Positions 1 to 8,505 of a stretch of DNA of 52,749 nucleotides are shown piece by piece. Each line of letters opens with the position of its first letter. Positions within the stretch are counted from its first letter, which is position 1. The notes under the pieces are model-generated. The model had not been told where the DNA came from, did no database searches, and worked only from the letters and a program-made list of their open reading frames with translations. The position numbers and the translations under genes were made by a program. Source of the DNA: an uncultured Lachnoclostridium sp. (GTDB lineage: Bacteria; Bacillota; Clostridia; Lachnospirales; Lachnospiraceae); NCBI GenBank assembly GCA_946415315.1, contig CAMKRZ010000006.1, positions 68,168-120,916 on the forward strand. The letters are read 5' to 3'.

Positions 1-1098
1 CTCTCCCTCCCGGAAAATCGGATAACCCTTGAACTCATCGTCTTTGTTGCCGAACTGCAGAAAATAGATTTCGCTGGATTCCGGCGTGCCTTTGTATGCC
101 TTGATGATCTCGGCCCGGAAGATCGTATGTCCCTTATCACACCCCAGATTCTCAACAAGCCGCACGGAGGCAAGGATCTCCGCCTCGCTCCAGGTTTCAG
201 CCATCGTTCTCTTTACCAAAGAGCCCTTCCCGTTCTGTCCTTCCCCGTTGTCCTTCTCCCCGAGGATGTATTCGAGGTACACCCCGACGGTTGCCAGTTT
301 TTCGGCAATCAGTACACGGCCGTCGGAGAAATCGGACCGGTCGATCAGGAACAGCAGATTCGCAAGCGGTCTCGCTGTCGGACGATCGTCCGTTTCCTCC
401 ACCTCAACAGAAAACCACTCCCCGTGCTCGTCCAGCAGCTGCAGCACGGCAGCAATCCGGTCCTCCCGTTCGCTCAGCTCCTTCAGCCCGGAAAAATGTG
501 TTTTTGCTGTCTCATATCCGGTATCGTGGTCCTCATAGAGCAACATGCTGTAATCGCTCATCAGCGGGTACCATAACACCGACTGAAGCAGATCGGTTGT
601 CGTCATATCGGCCAGCACATCCTTCGGGATCCTGCATGCTTCGATCCTCTCCTCATGGTTTTTGTTTTGCCACAACGACATGAACGGAAGCACCGGATAC
701 CGGTATCCCGTATAACCTTCCGGATAGTACATCTGCAGGATCTGCTCGTCGGTGTACTTCGATCTTCTGTTGTTGTCCTTCGGATCCGCCGTCGGGATGA
801 CCGTCGCGGTGACCGTAGCCTCCCCCGCCGGTTTCTCCTTAGCGTTTCTTTTATTGTTCGCGATGCTGATCCCGAGGACAACCGTTCCGACGAGCAGCAT
901 CGCAATGCATGCAGCCTTCTGGTACCACTTCATTCCGGTAACAATGGTTGAAGCGTTCGACATCTCATCCAAGTGGTTCTCGTTCCCGCTCGTCACACTC
1001 TCAGCATCAGACTGTACATTTTCCGGACCAATGGCTGCATTTCGAATATATTTTTCGTTGATTTCTCCAATCGCCTTCAGTAAATCGTGCTCCGTCAT
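1..1098 (-). CDS. membrane protein coupled to an ECF sigma factor (putative anti-sigma partner), 3' end cut by window
   Basis: An open frame of 366 codons runs from an ATG at 1098 to the first base of the window without a stop, so the C-terminus is missing. The N-terminus (MTEHDLLKAIGEINEKYI) is a short acidic cytoplasmic segment of a type often found on proteins encoded next to ECF sigma genes. One hydrophobic segment follows at about residues 57-76 (KAACIAMLLVGTVVLGIS), then a long extracytoplasmic region I do not recognise. Its ATG overlaps the sigma stop codon (ATGA), which implies translational coupling. By position it is likely an anti-sigma factor or sigma-controlled sensor, but no known anti-sigma domain such as a zinc-binding HxxxCxxC motif is visible. 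The reading frame is certain; the function is inferred from context only. Confidence 0.7.
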   Translation of the reverse strand, partial: MTEHDLLKAIGEINEKYIRNAAIGPENVQSDAESVTSGNENHLDEMSNASTIVTGMKWYQKAACIAMLLVGTVVLGISIANNKRNAKEKPAGEATVTATVIPTADPKDNNRRSKYTDEQILQMYYPEGYTGYRYPVLPFMSLWQNKNHEERIEACRIPKDVLADMTTTDLLQSVLWYPLMSDYSMLLYEDHDTGYETAKTHFSGLKELSEREDRIAAVLQLLDEHGEWFSVEVEETDDRPTARPLANLLFLIDRSDFSDGRVLIAEKLATVGVYLEYILGEKDNGEGQNGKGSLVKRTMAETWSEAEILASVRLVENLGCDKGHTIFRAEIIKAYKGTPESSEIYFLQFGNKDDEFKGYPIFREGE

Positions 1099-1664
1099 AT
1101 GGTAAACCCTTCCTTCTTCAATTGCTTTCGCAAGGCCGTCCTCATTCGGTGAAGCATGGTTTTCACCTTGCTCTCCGAGAAGCCGTACCTGTCGCTGATC
1201 TGCGGGATCGTGTCAAAATACCAGTACCGTCTCACGAAAACATTCTGCTGCTCTTTCGTACAGGTCTCGAGAAAACGATTGATCACTTCGCTCAGTCCCG
1301 AGTACTCCTGTCCCTCCTCATCCGTCCCCGAAGGGATGCATTCCATCATCTCCTGTGTGAGCTCACAATACACGGCATACCGTTTTTTCGCACGTTCCTT
1401 CCTGCACCGGTTCAGCGCGATGTTCCGGATGATCTTTGCGAGAAATTCGTACAGATACCCTCTCGGCTCATGCGGAGGTATCCGGTTCCACGCTTCCATA
1501 TACGCATCATTCTCGCATTCCTCCGCGCTCTCCCGATCATTGAGGATCGCATAGGCAACATTTCGGAGGCTTGCGCCGTAACGTTCCGCTGTCCTGGCAA
1601 TGGCCTGCTCATCTCTGGCCAGATAGAGCTCCACGATCTCATTGTCGTTCAACCTGTCGTTCAC
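1095..1664 (-). CDS. ECF-type RNA polymerase sigma factor
   Basis: A 189-residue sigma70-family protein of ECF layout. Region 2 lies in the first half (DRESAEECENDAYMEAWNRI, the polymerase-binding and -10 recognition helices) and region 4 helix-turn-helix at the C-terminus (DTIPQISDRYGFSESKVKTM). I chose the GTG at 1664 because GGGAGGTG lies about 9 bases upstream and homologues begin a few residues before the NEIVELYLARDEQAI stretch; the frame stays open upstream to 1766. The stop overlaps the ATG of the next gene by 4 bases, so sigma and membrane partner should be made together. It is divergent from the glutamate synthase operon. Region 3 is absent, as expected for an ECF sigma. Confidence 0.85.
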   Translation of the reverse strand: MNDRLNDNEIVELYLARDEQAIARTAERYGASLRNVAYAILNDRESAEECENDAYMEAWNRIPPHEPRGYLYEFLAKIIRNIALNRCRKERAKKRYAVYCELTQEMMECIPSGTDEEGQEYSGLSEVINRFLETCTKEQQNVFVRRYWYFDTIPQISDRYGFSESKVKTMLHRMRTALRKQLKKEGFTI

Positions 1665-1701
1665 CGAAGCGCCACCTCCCTCTGAAAGAATCCTTTCACC
1701 C

Positions 1702-1732
1702 ATTATAGCAACTTTTTCGGCGCTGAGGTTAC
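1702..1732 (-). promoter_or_regulatory. candidate promoter of the first ECF sigma gene
   Basis: On the minus strand TATAAT (1702-1707) is preceded at 18-19 bases by GTAACC (1727-1732), with GAAAAAGTTG just upstream of the -10. The second sigma gene at 20049 has a similar arrangement (GTAAGA, then GAAAAAAGTTG, then TACTAT), which suggests a shared and perhaps autoregulated promoter type. It lies about 40 bases upstream of the chosen GTG start. This is pattern matching on two examples only. Confidence 0.35.
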
Positions 1733-1750
1733 ATGATTTCGGTAATTCAC

Positions 1751-1816
1751 GTAAAAAATCACTCAAAAATCAAAAACAAAAAAACTCTTGACAGGCAATT
1801 TCAACGGGCGTATAAT
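1751..1816 (+). promoter_or_regulatory. consensus sigmaA promoter with A-tract upstream element for the glutamate synthase operon
   Basis: TTGACA (1788-1793), a 17-base spacer and TATAAT (1811-1816) match the housekeeping consensus exactly. The stretch 1751-1787 is rich in phased A-tracts, like an UP element. Transcription should start near 1823, leaving a leader of about 170 bases before the first gene. A perfect promoter followed by a terminator-like hairpin implies that control is exerted after initiation. Confidence 0.88.
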
Positions 1817-1822
1817 GCGGGC

Positions 1823-1890
1823 AAATGAGCAAAGGCGTTCATTGATGTGCAGACAACTGTCTGTGTATCGATGAGCGCCTTTTCTTTGTT
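1823..1890 (+). promoter_or_regulatory. leader attenuator: long terminator hairpin with a competing hexaloop hairpin
   Basis: Bases 1834-1854 pair with 1859-1879 in a continuous 21-bp helix (5 G-U pairs) closed by an AACT tetraloop; AAA at 1831-1833 can extend it into the following TTTTCTTT. This is a strong intrinsic terminator at the very start of the transcript. The same bases can instead form a 7-bp hairpin, 1824-1830 with 1837-1843, whose six-base loop AAAGGC has A at position 1 and G at position 4, the loop signature described for ANTAR-protein targets. Known ANTAR targets have two such hairpins; I find only one. The nested stem GGCATT/GATGTA...TACATC/AATGCC follows at 1901-1942. Fold by eye. 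Confidence 0.55.
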
Positions 1891-1992
1891 CCGGCAACAG
1901 GCATTGATGTAACTCAGGACCGCAGATACATCGGCAAATGCCCGCCGGCAGTACAGACAACAAGGAACCATACCCCAGAAAGGAACCGAACC

Positions 1993-3087
1993 ATGAAACT
2001 GGAAGGTCAGGTACGCATTCCGTCCGGATGCGCCATCGCTGCTGTAATCTCAAAGGAAGGAACCCGCATGCCGGGCGATAAGATCGCTCAGTGCATGATC
2101 CCGATGCACGACCGCTCGAACGGCCTGGGCGGCGGATTTGCCGGCTACGGCATCTATCCTGAGTACAAGGATTTCTACGCGCTTCACATGTTTTTCAACG
2201 ACCGCACGACGCGTAAGGACTGCGAGGCATTCTTAAAGGAATACTTCGAGATCGTCCGCTCGGAGATCATCCCCACACGGAAGATTCCGGCCATCACCGA
2301 TGAGCCGATCATCTGGCGCTACTTTGTCGCGCCGCTGCAGTCGATGCTTCGCAGCATGCAGCTAGACGAGAAGGAGTTCGTCGCACGCGCGGTCATGCGC
2401 ATCAACACGCAGCTCAAGGGCGCGTACGTATTTTCCAGCGGAAAGAACATGGGAACCTTCAAGGCGGTCGGTTTCCCCGAGGATGTCGGTGAGTTCTATC
2501 GCCTCGAGGAGTACGAGGGCTACTGCTGGACGGCGCACGGACGTTACCCGACGAACACTCCCGGCTGGTGGGGAGGCGCGCATCCGTTCACGCTCCTGGA
2601 CACGTCCATCGTCCATAACGGTGAGATTTCCTCCTACGACGCCAACCGCAGATTTATTGAAATGTTCGGTTACAAATGTACGCTGCAGACCGATACCGAA
2701 GTCATCACCTACATTATGGACTACCTCGTCCGCGTGCAGGGTCTGACGCTCACGGAAGCCGCCAACGTCATCGCTGCCCCGTTCTGGAGCACGATCGACA
2801 AGGAGCCCGACGAGGCGACGAAGAAACGTCTTTCGTTCCTACGCACGGTCTTCCCGAGCCTGCTGGTGACCGGCCCGTTCTCCATCGTAGTCGGTTTCAC
2901 GGGCGGCCTTATGGCACTCAACGACCGGCTGAAGCTGCGTTCCATGGTTGTCGGCGAGAAGGACGACCGCGTATTTATCGCCAGTGAGGAGGCTGCCATC
3001 CGCGCGATGGAGCCCGAGGCGGAAAATATCTGGTCTCCGGCCGGCGGAGAACCGGTGATCGTTCGCGTAAAGGAAGGAGCATACTGA
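1993..3087 (+). CDS. glutamate synthase amidotransferase subunit (class II glutamine amidotransferase)
   Basis: A 364-residue Ntn-type glutaminase corresponding to the first domain of the large glutamate synthase chain. It should hydrolyse glutamine and pass ammonia to the FMN subunit encoded next. The candidate catalytic cysteine is Cys13 in RIPSGCAIAAV, so about 12 residues would be removed as a propeptide, as in full-length GltB. The WTAHGRYPTNTPG stretch (about residue 180) and HNGEISSYDANR are typical glutamine-binding segments. An AAAGGAA ribosome site precedes the ATG. The stop overlaps the next start by one base (TGATG). Splitting GOGAT into separate domain proteins is the archaeal-type arrangement, also common in Clostridia. 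Confidence 0.85.
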   Translation: MKLEGQVRIPSGCAIAAVISKEGTRMPGDKIAQCMIPMHDRSNGLGGGFAGYGIYPEYKDFYALHMFFNDRTTRKDCEAFLKEYFEIVRSEIIPTRKIPAITDEPIIWRYFVAPLQSMLRSMQLDEKEFVARAVMRINTQLKGAYVFSSGKNMGTFKAVGFPEDVGEFYRLEEYEGYCWTAHGRYPTNTPGWWGGAHPFTLLDTSIVHNGEISSYDANRRFIEMFGYKCTLQTDTEVITYIMDYLVRVQGLTLTEAANVIAAPFWSTIDKEPDEATKKRLSFLRTVFPSLLVTGPFSIVVGFTGGLMALNDRLKLRSMVVGEKDDRVFIASEEAAIRAMEPEAENIWSPAGGEPVIVRVKEGAY

Positions 3088-4592
3088 TGGGCATCGATTT
3101 TATCTATCCGGAATTTGAAGTTGTGCGGAATCCGGACCGCTGTATCGCCTGCCGCGTATGTGAGCGACAGTGCGCCAACGAGGTTCATGCATTTGACCCC
3201 GAGACAGGCCGTATGATCAGCGACGAAAGTAAATGTGTGAACTGCCAGCGCTGCGTCTCGCTGTGCCCGACGCGCGCCCTTAAGATTGTGAAAAGCGATT
3301 GCCAGCTTCGGGAAAATGCGAACTGGCAGAACGATACGATCCGCGAGATCTACAAACAGGCGGGAAGCGGCGGCGTGCTGCTCTCCTCCATGGGTAACCC
3401 GAAACCCTTGCCGGTGTACTGGGACCGCATTCTGATCAACGCCTCACAGGTGACCAACCCTCCGATCGACCCGCTGCGCGAGCCGATGGAGACGCAGGTT
3501 ACGCTCGGCAAGCGTCCCGAGAAAATGACGCGCGATGCGGACGGCAACCTCGTCTGCGATCTTCCTCCGCATGTGACGCTCTCGATGCCCGTGATGTTCT
3601 CCGCGATGAGCTACGGCTCCATCAGCTACAATGCCCACGCCTCCCTCGCCCGCGCGGCAACGGAGCTCGGCATTCTCTACAACACCGGTGAGGGCGGTCT
3701 GCACGAGGACTTCTACTGCTACGGACCGAACACCGTCGTTCAGGTGGCCAGCGGCCGTTTCGGTGTGCATGAAGCATACCTCGAGGCCGGCGCGGCGATC
3801 GAGATCAAGATGGGTCAGGGCGCAAAGCCCGGCATCGGCGGACATCTTCCCGGTGCCAAGATCGTCGGCGATGTCTCGAGAACGCGTATGATCCCCGAGG
3901 GTTCGGACGCGATCTCGCCGGCTCCTCATCACGATATCTACTCGATTGAGGACCTGAGACAGCTCGTATTTTCCTTAAAAGAAGCGACCGGCTACCGCAA
4001 GCCCGTCATCGTCAAGGTAGCGGCCGTCCATAATATTGCGGCGATCGCAAGCGGCATCGCCAGGAGCGGTGCGGACATCATCGCGATCGACGGCTTCCGC
4101 GGCGGTACCGGAGCGGCTCCTACGAAGATCCGCGACAACGTCGGTATCCCGATTGAGCTTGCGCTCGCGGCGGTTGACCAGCGTCTGCGCGACGAGGGAA
4201 TCCGCAACAACGTCTCGCTCGTCGTCGGCGGTTCCATCCGGAGCGCCTCCGATGTGATCAAGGCCGTCGCGCTCGGCGCGGACGCCTGCTACATCGCGAC
4301 TGCTGCCCTGCTCGCACTCGGCTGCCATCTGTGCCGCACGTGCCAGAGCGGCAAATGCAACTGGGGTATCGCAACGCAGCGCCCCGACCTCGTGAAGCGC
4401 CTCAACCCCGACATGGGAAGCGAACGGCTCATCAACCTGATGACCGCGTGGAAGCACGAGATCAAAGAACTCCTGGGCGGCATGGGTATCAACTCCATCG
4501 AAGCCCTTCGCGGCAACCGGCTGATGCTTCGCGGCGTCGGTCTCACGGAGAAAGAACTGGAGATCCTCGGAATCTCCCACGCAGGAGAGTGA
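3087..4592 (+). CDS. glutamate synthase FMN-binding catalytic subunit with N-terminal ferredoxin domain
   Basis: 501 residues. The N-terminus carries two 4Fe-4S motifs (CIACRVCERQC, then CVNCQRCVSLCP, residues about 13-55). The remainder is the FMN-containing TIM-barrel synthase domain: RGGTGAAPTKIRDN and GADACYIATAALLALGC are typical FMN/2-oxoglutarate site segments, and CHLCRTCQSGKC supplies the cysteines of the 3Fe-4S cluster. It makes glutamate from 2-oxoglutarate and ammonia released by the preceding subunit, with electrons from the following ferredoxin and flavoprotein. Length and order fit archaeal-type GltB. The identification is firm at domain level. Confidence 0.9.
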   Translation: MGIDFIYPEFEVVRNPDRCIACRVCERQCANEVHAFDPETGRMISDESKCVNCQRCVSLCPTRALKIVKSDCQLRENANWQNDTIREIYKQAGSGGVLLSSMGNPKPLPVYWDRILINASQVTNPPIDPLREPMETQVTLGKRPEKMTRDADGNLVCDLPPHVTLSMPVMFSAMSYGSISYNAHASLARAATELGILYNTGEGGLHEDFYCYGPNTVVQVASGRFGVHEAYLEAGAAIEIKMGQGAKPGIGGHLPGAKIVGDVSRTRMIPEGSDAISPAPHHDIYSIEDLRQLVFSLKEATGYRKPVIVKVAAVHNIAAIASGIARSGADIIAIDGFRGGTGAAPTKIRDNVGIPIELALAAVDQRLRDEGIRNNVSLVVGGSIRSASDVIKAVALGADACYIATAALLALGCHLCRTCQSGKCNWGIATQRPDLVKRLNPDMGSERLINLMTAWKHEIKELLGGMGINSIEALRGNRLMLRGVGLTEKELEILGISHAGE

Positions 4593-4596
4593 ACCT

Positions 4597-5040
4597 ATGA
4601 AACGAGTGTATGTAAACGAACAATGGTGCCTCGGCTGTCATCTATGCGAGTATAACTGCGCATTTGCCAATTCCGGCAAGAAGTTCATGGCATCGGCACT
4701 CGCCGGCAAGCCGATCTACCCCCGCGTCCACGTGGAGGGGCGCGACAACATTTCCTACGCGGTCTCCTGCCGCCACTGCAAGGATCCGCTCTGCGTCAAG
4801 AGCTGCATCGCAGGCGCACTGTACCGCGGTGAGGACGGCGTCATCCGGATCCACCGCGAGCGCTGCGTCTCCTGCTACACCTGCGTGCTGGTGTGCCCGT
4901 ACGGCGCACTCCTCCCGGGAGAGGACGGCGCGATGCAGAAGTGCGAGCTCTGCCTCAGCAACTCAAGCGGCGAGCCCGCCTGCGTCAAGGGCTGCCCGAA
5001 CCGCGCGATCGTCTATGAAGAGCGAGGTGACAGCTTATGA
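4597..5040 (+). CDS. four-cluster ferredoxin-like electron transfer subunit
   Basis: 147 residues with cysteine groups for several 4Fe-4S clusters: CLGCHLCEYNC, CRHCKDPLCVKSC, CVSCYTCVLVCP and CELC...CVKGCP. This is the pattern of HycB/CooF-type iron-sulfur subunits. It lies 4 bases after the synthase gene and overlaps the next start by ATGA, so it is probably the electron carrier between the NAD(P)H flavoprotein and the FMN subunit of the split glutamate synthase. A role with another oxidoreductase cannot be excluded, but the tight operon argues for this one. Confidence 0.85.
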   Translation: MKRVYVNEQWCLGCHLCEYNCAFANSGKKFMASALAGKPIYPRVHVEGRDNISYAVSCRHCKDPLCVKSCIAGALYRGEDGVIRIHRERCVSCYTCVLVCPYGALLPGEDGAMQKCELCLSNSSGEPACVKGCPNRAIVYEERGDSL

Positions 5041-6284
5041 AACGATATGTGATCATCGGTAACGGAGTCGCGGCCGCAGGCTGTATCGAAGGCATCCGCA
5101 GCGTGGATACGGAAGGTGAGATCACCGTCATCTCCGCGGAGAAGCACGAGGTTTACTGCCGTCCGCTCATCTCCTACTATCTGGAGGGCAAGACCGACCT
5201 CACGCGCATGAGCTACCGCGCCGAGGACTTTTATTCGAAAAACGGTGTCCGCGTCATCTACGGTGAGTCCGCGACTGCGATCAATCCCGACGACGCGACC
5301 GTGACCGTCTCGGACGGCACGGTGCTCCCGTACGATGCGGTTTGCGTTGCCGCAGGCTCGTCACCGTTCGTACCGCCGATGGAAGGCCTCGATACGGTGG
5401 AGAAGAAATACTCCTTTCTCACCCTGGATGATGCTCTCGCGCTTGAACAGGCGATCACGCCGGAATCCCGCGTGCTGATCGTCGGCGCCGGTCTGATCGG
5501 TCTGAAGTGCGCCGAAGGTATTCAGGAGCGTGTCGCAAGCATCACGGTATGCGATCTCGCGAACCGCGTGCTCTCGAGCATCCTCGATGACGAGTGCGCG
5601 GCGCTGATGCAAAGAAAACTTGAAGAGCACGGAATTCAGTTCCTGCTCGGTGACAGTGTCTCGAAGTTTGAGCCGGACGGTTCCGGCAGTTATACGGCCC
5701 ATATGAAAAGCGGAGCCGACACGTCGTTCGACGTGCTCGTGCTCGCGGTCGGCGTCCGCGCCAACACAGGTCTTCTGAAGGCGATCGGCGGTAACGTGAA
5801 CCGCGGCATCGTGGTGGACAACCGTCTGGCGACCTCGATCCCGGGCATCTATTCTGCTGGTGACTGCGCGGAAGGCTACGACGTGACGATCGGTGCAAAC
5901 CGCGTCCTCGCGATCTTCCCGAACGCCTACATGCAGGGTCATGCGGCAGGCGTGAACATGGCCGGCGGTGAGGAACTCTTTGACTGCGGCATGCCGATGA
6001 ACTCGATCGGATTCTTCGGTCTGCACGCGATGACGGCAGGCGCCTATGAGGGTGAGTGCTACGAGGAGACAACCCCCGAGTCGATCAAGCGCCTGTATGT
6101 GAAGGATGATCTTCTCAAAGGTTTCCTGCTGATCGGTTGCCACGAGCGCGCCGGAATCTACACATCGCTCATCCGCAACCGCACACCGCTCTCGGAGATC
6201 GATTTCGAGCTGATGAAACAAGGAGCGACAACGGCAGCATTTTCCTCGGAAAATCGTAGAAAAAAGTTTGGAGGTGTGGTATAA
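5037..6284 (+). CDS. FAD/NAD(P)-dependent pyridine nucleotide-disulphide family oxidoreductase of the glutamate synthase
   Basis: 415 residues with two Rossmann folds: an FAD site at the N-terminus (VIIGNGVAAAGCIEGIR) and an NAD(P) site near residue 140 (VLIVGAGLIGLKCAEGI). SIPGIYSAGDCAEGYD is the usual FAD-contacting segment before the C-terminal domain. It resembles rubredoxin/nitrite-reductase type NADH oxidoreductases rather than classical GltD. In this operon it most likely oxidises NAD(P)H and feeds electrons through the adjacent ferredoxin to the synthase. Its start overlaps the ferredoxin stop (ATGA), and the next gene follows directly. Confidence 0.85.
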   Translation: MKRYVIIGNGVAAAGCIEGIRSVDTEGEITVISAEKHEVYCRPLISYYLEGKTDLTRMSYRAEDFYSKNGVRVIYGESATAINPDDATVTVSDGTVLPYDAVCVAAGSSPFVPPMEGLDTVEKKYSFLTLDDALALEQAITPESRVLIVGAGLIGLKCAEGIQERVASITVCDLANRVLSSILDDECAALMQRKLEEHGIQFLLGDSVSKFEPDGSGSYTAHMKSGADTSFDVLVLAVGVRANTGLLKAIGGNVNRGIVVDNRLATSIPGIYSAGDCAEGYDVTIGANRVLAIFPNAYMQGHAAGVNMAGGEELFDCGMPMNSIGFFGLHAMTAGAYEGECYEETTPESIKRLYVKDDLLKGFLLIGCHERAGIYTSLIRNRTPLSEIDFELMKQGATTAAFSSENRRKKFGGVV

Positions 6285-7007
6285 ATGACTAAGATACAAG
6301 CTCAGGGATTGGACCACAAAGCGCTCAATAACGCCATCCGCGACGCAGGCGGCGACTGCATCATCGAAGGGTGTCTCGGACAGCGCTTCATCGCCTCCGG
6401 CATGTCCGGTCTCTCCGTGGATATCCACGGTGTCCCGGGCAACGCGCTCGGCGCCTACTTAAACGGTGCGACCATCTCGGTGGAGGGCAACGCGCAGGAC
6501 GCGGTGGGCGACACGATGAACGAAGGTCTCATCGCGGTGCACGGCAACATCGGTGACGCGGCAGGCTACGCGATGCGCGGCGGCCGCATCTACGTAAAAG
6601 GCAACGCCGGATACCGCGCGGGCATCCACATGAAGGCATTTCACGAGAAGTTCCCGGTGATGATCATCGGCGGGAGAACCGGCAGTTTCTTAGGCGAGTA
6701 CCAGGCGGGCGGCGTCATCGTCGTTCTCAACCTGGAGGAACCTTCGCAGCGGATCGTGGGGAATTTTCCGTGCACAGGAATGCACGGTGGGAAAATGTTC
6801 CTGCGCTCGGACTGCAAGGACATCTCCTTCCCCGCACAGGTCACGGCACGACCGGCTGAGGCGGAGGACATTGAGGAGCTTACTCCCTATCTGAACGATT
6901 ACTGCGAGCACTTCGGGCTCGAGCTTGAGAAGGTACTGGATGCGCCGTTCACGGTGGTCACGCCGGACAGCCGCAATCCGTACCGACAGATGTATGTAGC
7001 TAACTGA
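6285..7007 (+). CDS. glutamate synthase GXGXG-domain subunit (GltB domain 3)
   Basis: 240 residues forming the right-handed beta-helix found at the C-terminus of full-length GltB. Regular repeats end in G-x-x-G turns, for example VSGLSVDIHGVPGNALG, ATISVEGNAQDAVGD and GGRIYVKGNAGYRAG. The domain is structural in glutamate synthase and holds the others together. The ATG comes one base after the preceding stop, behind TTTGGAGGTG. It completes the split enzyme: amidotransferase, FMN synthase, ferredoxin, flavoprotein, beta-helix. Confidence 0.88.
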   Translation: MTKIQAQGLDHKALNNAIRDAGGDCIIEGCLGQRFIASGMSGLSVDIHGVPGNALGAYLNGATISVEGNAQDAVGDTMNEGLIAVHGNIGDAAGYAMRGGRIYVKGNAGYRAGIHMKAFHEKFPVMIIGGRTGSFLGEYQAGGVIVVLNLEEPSQRIVGNFPCTGMHGGKMFLRSDCKDISFPAQVTARPAEAEDIEELTPYLNDYCEHFGLELEKVLDAPFTVVTPDSRNPYRQMYVAN

Positions 7008-7021
7008 GATTTCAATAAACC

Positions 7022-7045
7022 GCCGACAGTTGCCAGACTGTCGGC
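7022..7045 (+). other. stable hairpin between the glutamate synthase operon and glnA
   Basis: GCCGACAGT (7022-7030) pairs perfectly with ACTGTCGGC (7037-7045) around a six-base loop TGCCAG. There is no T-run after it, so it is not a normal intrinsic terminator. A second helix GTTGCG/CGCAAC (7047-7052 with 7090-7095) encloses further small stems up to the glnA ribosome site. It could be a processing or regulatory structure setting glnA apart from the upstream genes. The loop lacks the A1/G4 signature of ANTAR targets. Confidence 0.5.
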
Positions 7046-7111
7046 AGTTGCGTATCACCGCCCGCCGCTTTCGGGTGTGCGGCAGACGTCGCAACAGACA
7101 GGAGGGGAACA

Positions 7112-8326
7112 ATGAATTACACGAAAGAAGAGGTTATCGAGTATGCACGTGAGGAGGATGTCAAATTCATCCGCCTCGCTTTCTGCGGTGTGTTCGGCAG
7201 GCAGAAGAACATTTCGATCATGCCGGACGAGCTCCCGCGCGCTTTCACGCACGGCATCGCCATCGATGCCTCCGCGATCGCCGGTTTCGGTGATGAGTCC
7301 AGAAGCGATCTGTTCCTGCATCCGGATCCCGAGACTCTCTCTCCGCTTCCGTGGCGCCCGGAACACGGCCGCGTGATGCAGATGTTTTCCGCGATCACAT
7401 GGCCGGACGGCACCCCGTTCGCATGTGATACCCGCGCCCTTCTGAAGAAGGCGGTCGCTGACGCAAAGGAGGCCGGCCTCGAGTTTTCGTTCGGCGCCGA
7501 GCAGGAGTTCTACCTCTTCCGCCTGGATGAGAACGGCAACCCCACAAAGATCCCGTACGACAACGCCGGTTACATGGACGTCGCTCCGTACGACCGCGGG
7601 GAAAATATCCGCCGCGAGATCTGCCTCACTCTCGAGCAGATGGGTATCCGCCCGGAGAGCTCTCACCACGAGGTCGGACCCGGCCAGAACGAGATCGACA
7701 TCCGCTACTCCGATCCGCTCACGGCGGCTGACAACGTCATGATGTTCCGACGCGTCGTCAAGACGGTTGCGGAGCGCAACGGACTGTACGCTGATTTCTC
7801 GCCGAAGCCTCTCGAGCAGGAGCCCGGCAACGGCTTCCACATCAACATTTCCCTGAAGAACAAGAGCGGTGAGGAGTACGTCTGCCCGATGCTTGCCGGC
7901 ATTCTGAAGCATGTGAAGGCGATGTCGGTGTTCCTGAATCCGACCGATGATTCGTACCGCCGTCTCGGCAAGAGCAAGGCGCCGTCCTACATCAGCTGGT
8001 CATTCGAAAACCGTTCGCAGCTGATCCGCATCCCTGCGGCGCAGGGCGAATTCCAGCGCGCCGAACTGCGCTCCCCGGACACTGCCGCCAACCCGTATCT
8101 CGCATTTGCTCTTCTGATCTATGCGTGCGTGGAAGGCATCCGGGACAACCTGGAGCTCGCGCCGGCGACCAACATCAACTTCTACACGGCAGACGCAGCT
8201 TCGCTCACGAAGTACGACCGTCTTCCCGACAACCTTGCGGATGCCCGCCGTCTCGCTGAGGAGAGCGACTTCATCCGCGAACATATCCCTGCCGAGATCC
8301 TCGACCTCTACTGCGAGCGAGGCTGA
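7112..8326 (+). CDS. glnA: glutamine synthetase, type I, short form
   Basis: 404 residues, shorter than the usual 440-470 of GSI. Visible signatures are FGAEQEFYLF (metal/glutamate site), NGFHINIS (the conserved His), NRSQLIRIPAA and ELRSPDTAANPYLAFALL. It converts glutamate and ammonia to glutamine, the substrate of the upstream glutamate synthase, so both halves of the GS-GOGAT cycle are adjacent. GGAGGGG lies 4 bases before the ATG. Regulation is probably by the ANTAR protein encoded downstream and/or the structured spacer upstream; no GlnR-type operator is obvious. Confidence 0.92.
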   Translation: MNYTKEEVIEYAREEDVKFIRLAFCGVFGRQKNISIMPDELPRAFTHGIAIDASAIAGFGDESRSDLFLHPDPETLSPLPWRPEHGRVMQMFSAITWPDGTPFACDTRALLKKAVADAKEAGLEFSFGAEQEFYLFRLDENGNPTKIPYDNAGYMDVAPYDRGENIRREICLTLEQMGIRPESSHHEVGPGQNEIDIRYSDPLTAADNVMMFRRVVKTVAERNGLYADFSPKPLEQEPGNGFHINISLKNKSGEEYVCPMLAGILKHVKAMSVFLNPTDDSYRRLGKSKAPSYISWSFENRSQLIRIPAAQGEFQRAELRSPDTAANPYLAFALLIYACVEGIRDNLELAPATNINFYTADAASLTKYDRLPDNLADARRLAEESDFIREHIPAEILDLYCERG

Positions 8327-8433
8327 ACCCGGACGGTCTTCCGCTTCTGCGAATAGGATGAACAAACCCGGTCTGCCGATTGATTCTCCGTAATCCCAAC
8401 GGCCCTGCTTATTCATAATCCTGACAGTCCTGC

Positions 8434-8450
8434 CGGCAGTTTCACTGCCG
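8434..8450 (+). other. short perfect hairpin in the glnA-ANTAR gene spacer
   Basis: The 179-base gap 8327-8505 holds CGGCAGT-TTC-ACTGCCG, a 7-bp stem with a 3-base loop, without a T-run on the plus strand. A second small stem GACGG/CCGTC (8471-8475 with 8482-8486) lies just before the ribosome site. No coding sequence or clear promoter was seen in the rest of this gap. Confidence 0.4.
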
Positions 8451-8505
8451 ATCAAAAACAATAAACCTGCGACGGTCACCGCCGTCCCGGAGAAAGGAGT
8501 GTGCC

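Noticed and set aside
6238-6256. CATTTTTCC facing GGAAAATC at the end of the flavoprotein gene as another inverted word pair
   Set aside because: One arm has five T residues and the other lacks the final G, so it does not meet the exact word.
7022-7045. Hexaloop hairpin before glnA as an ANTAR target
   Set aside because: The loop TGCCAG lacks A at position 1 and G at position 4, so it was left as an unassigned hairpin.
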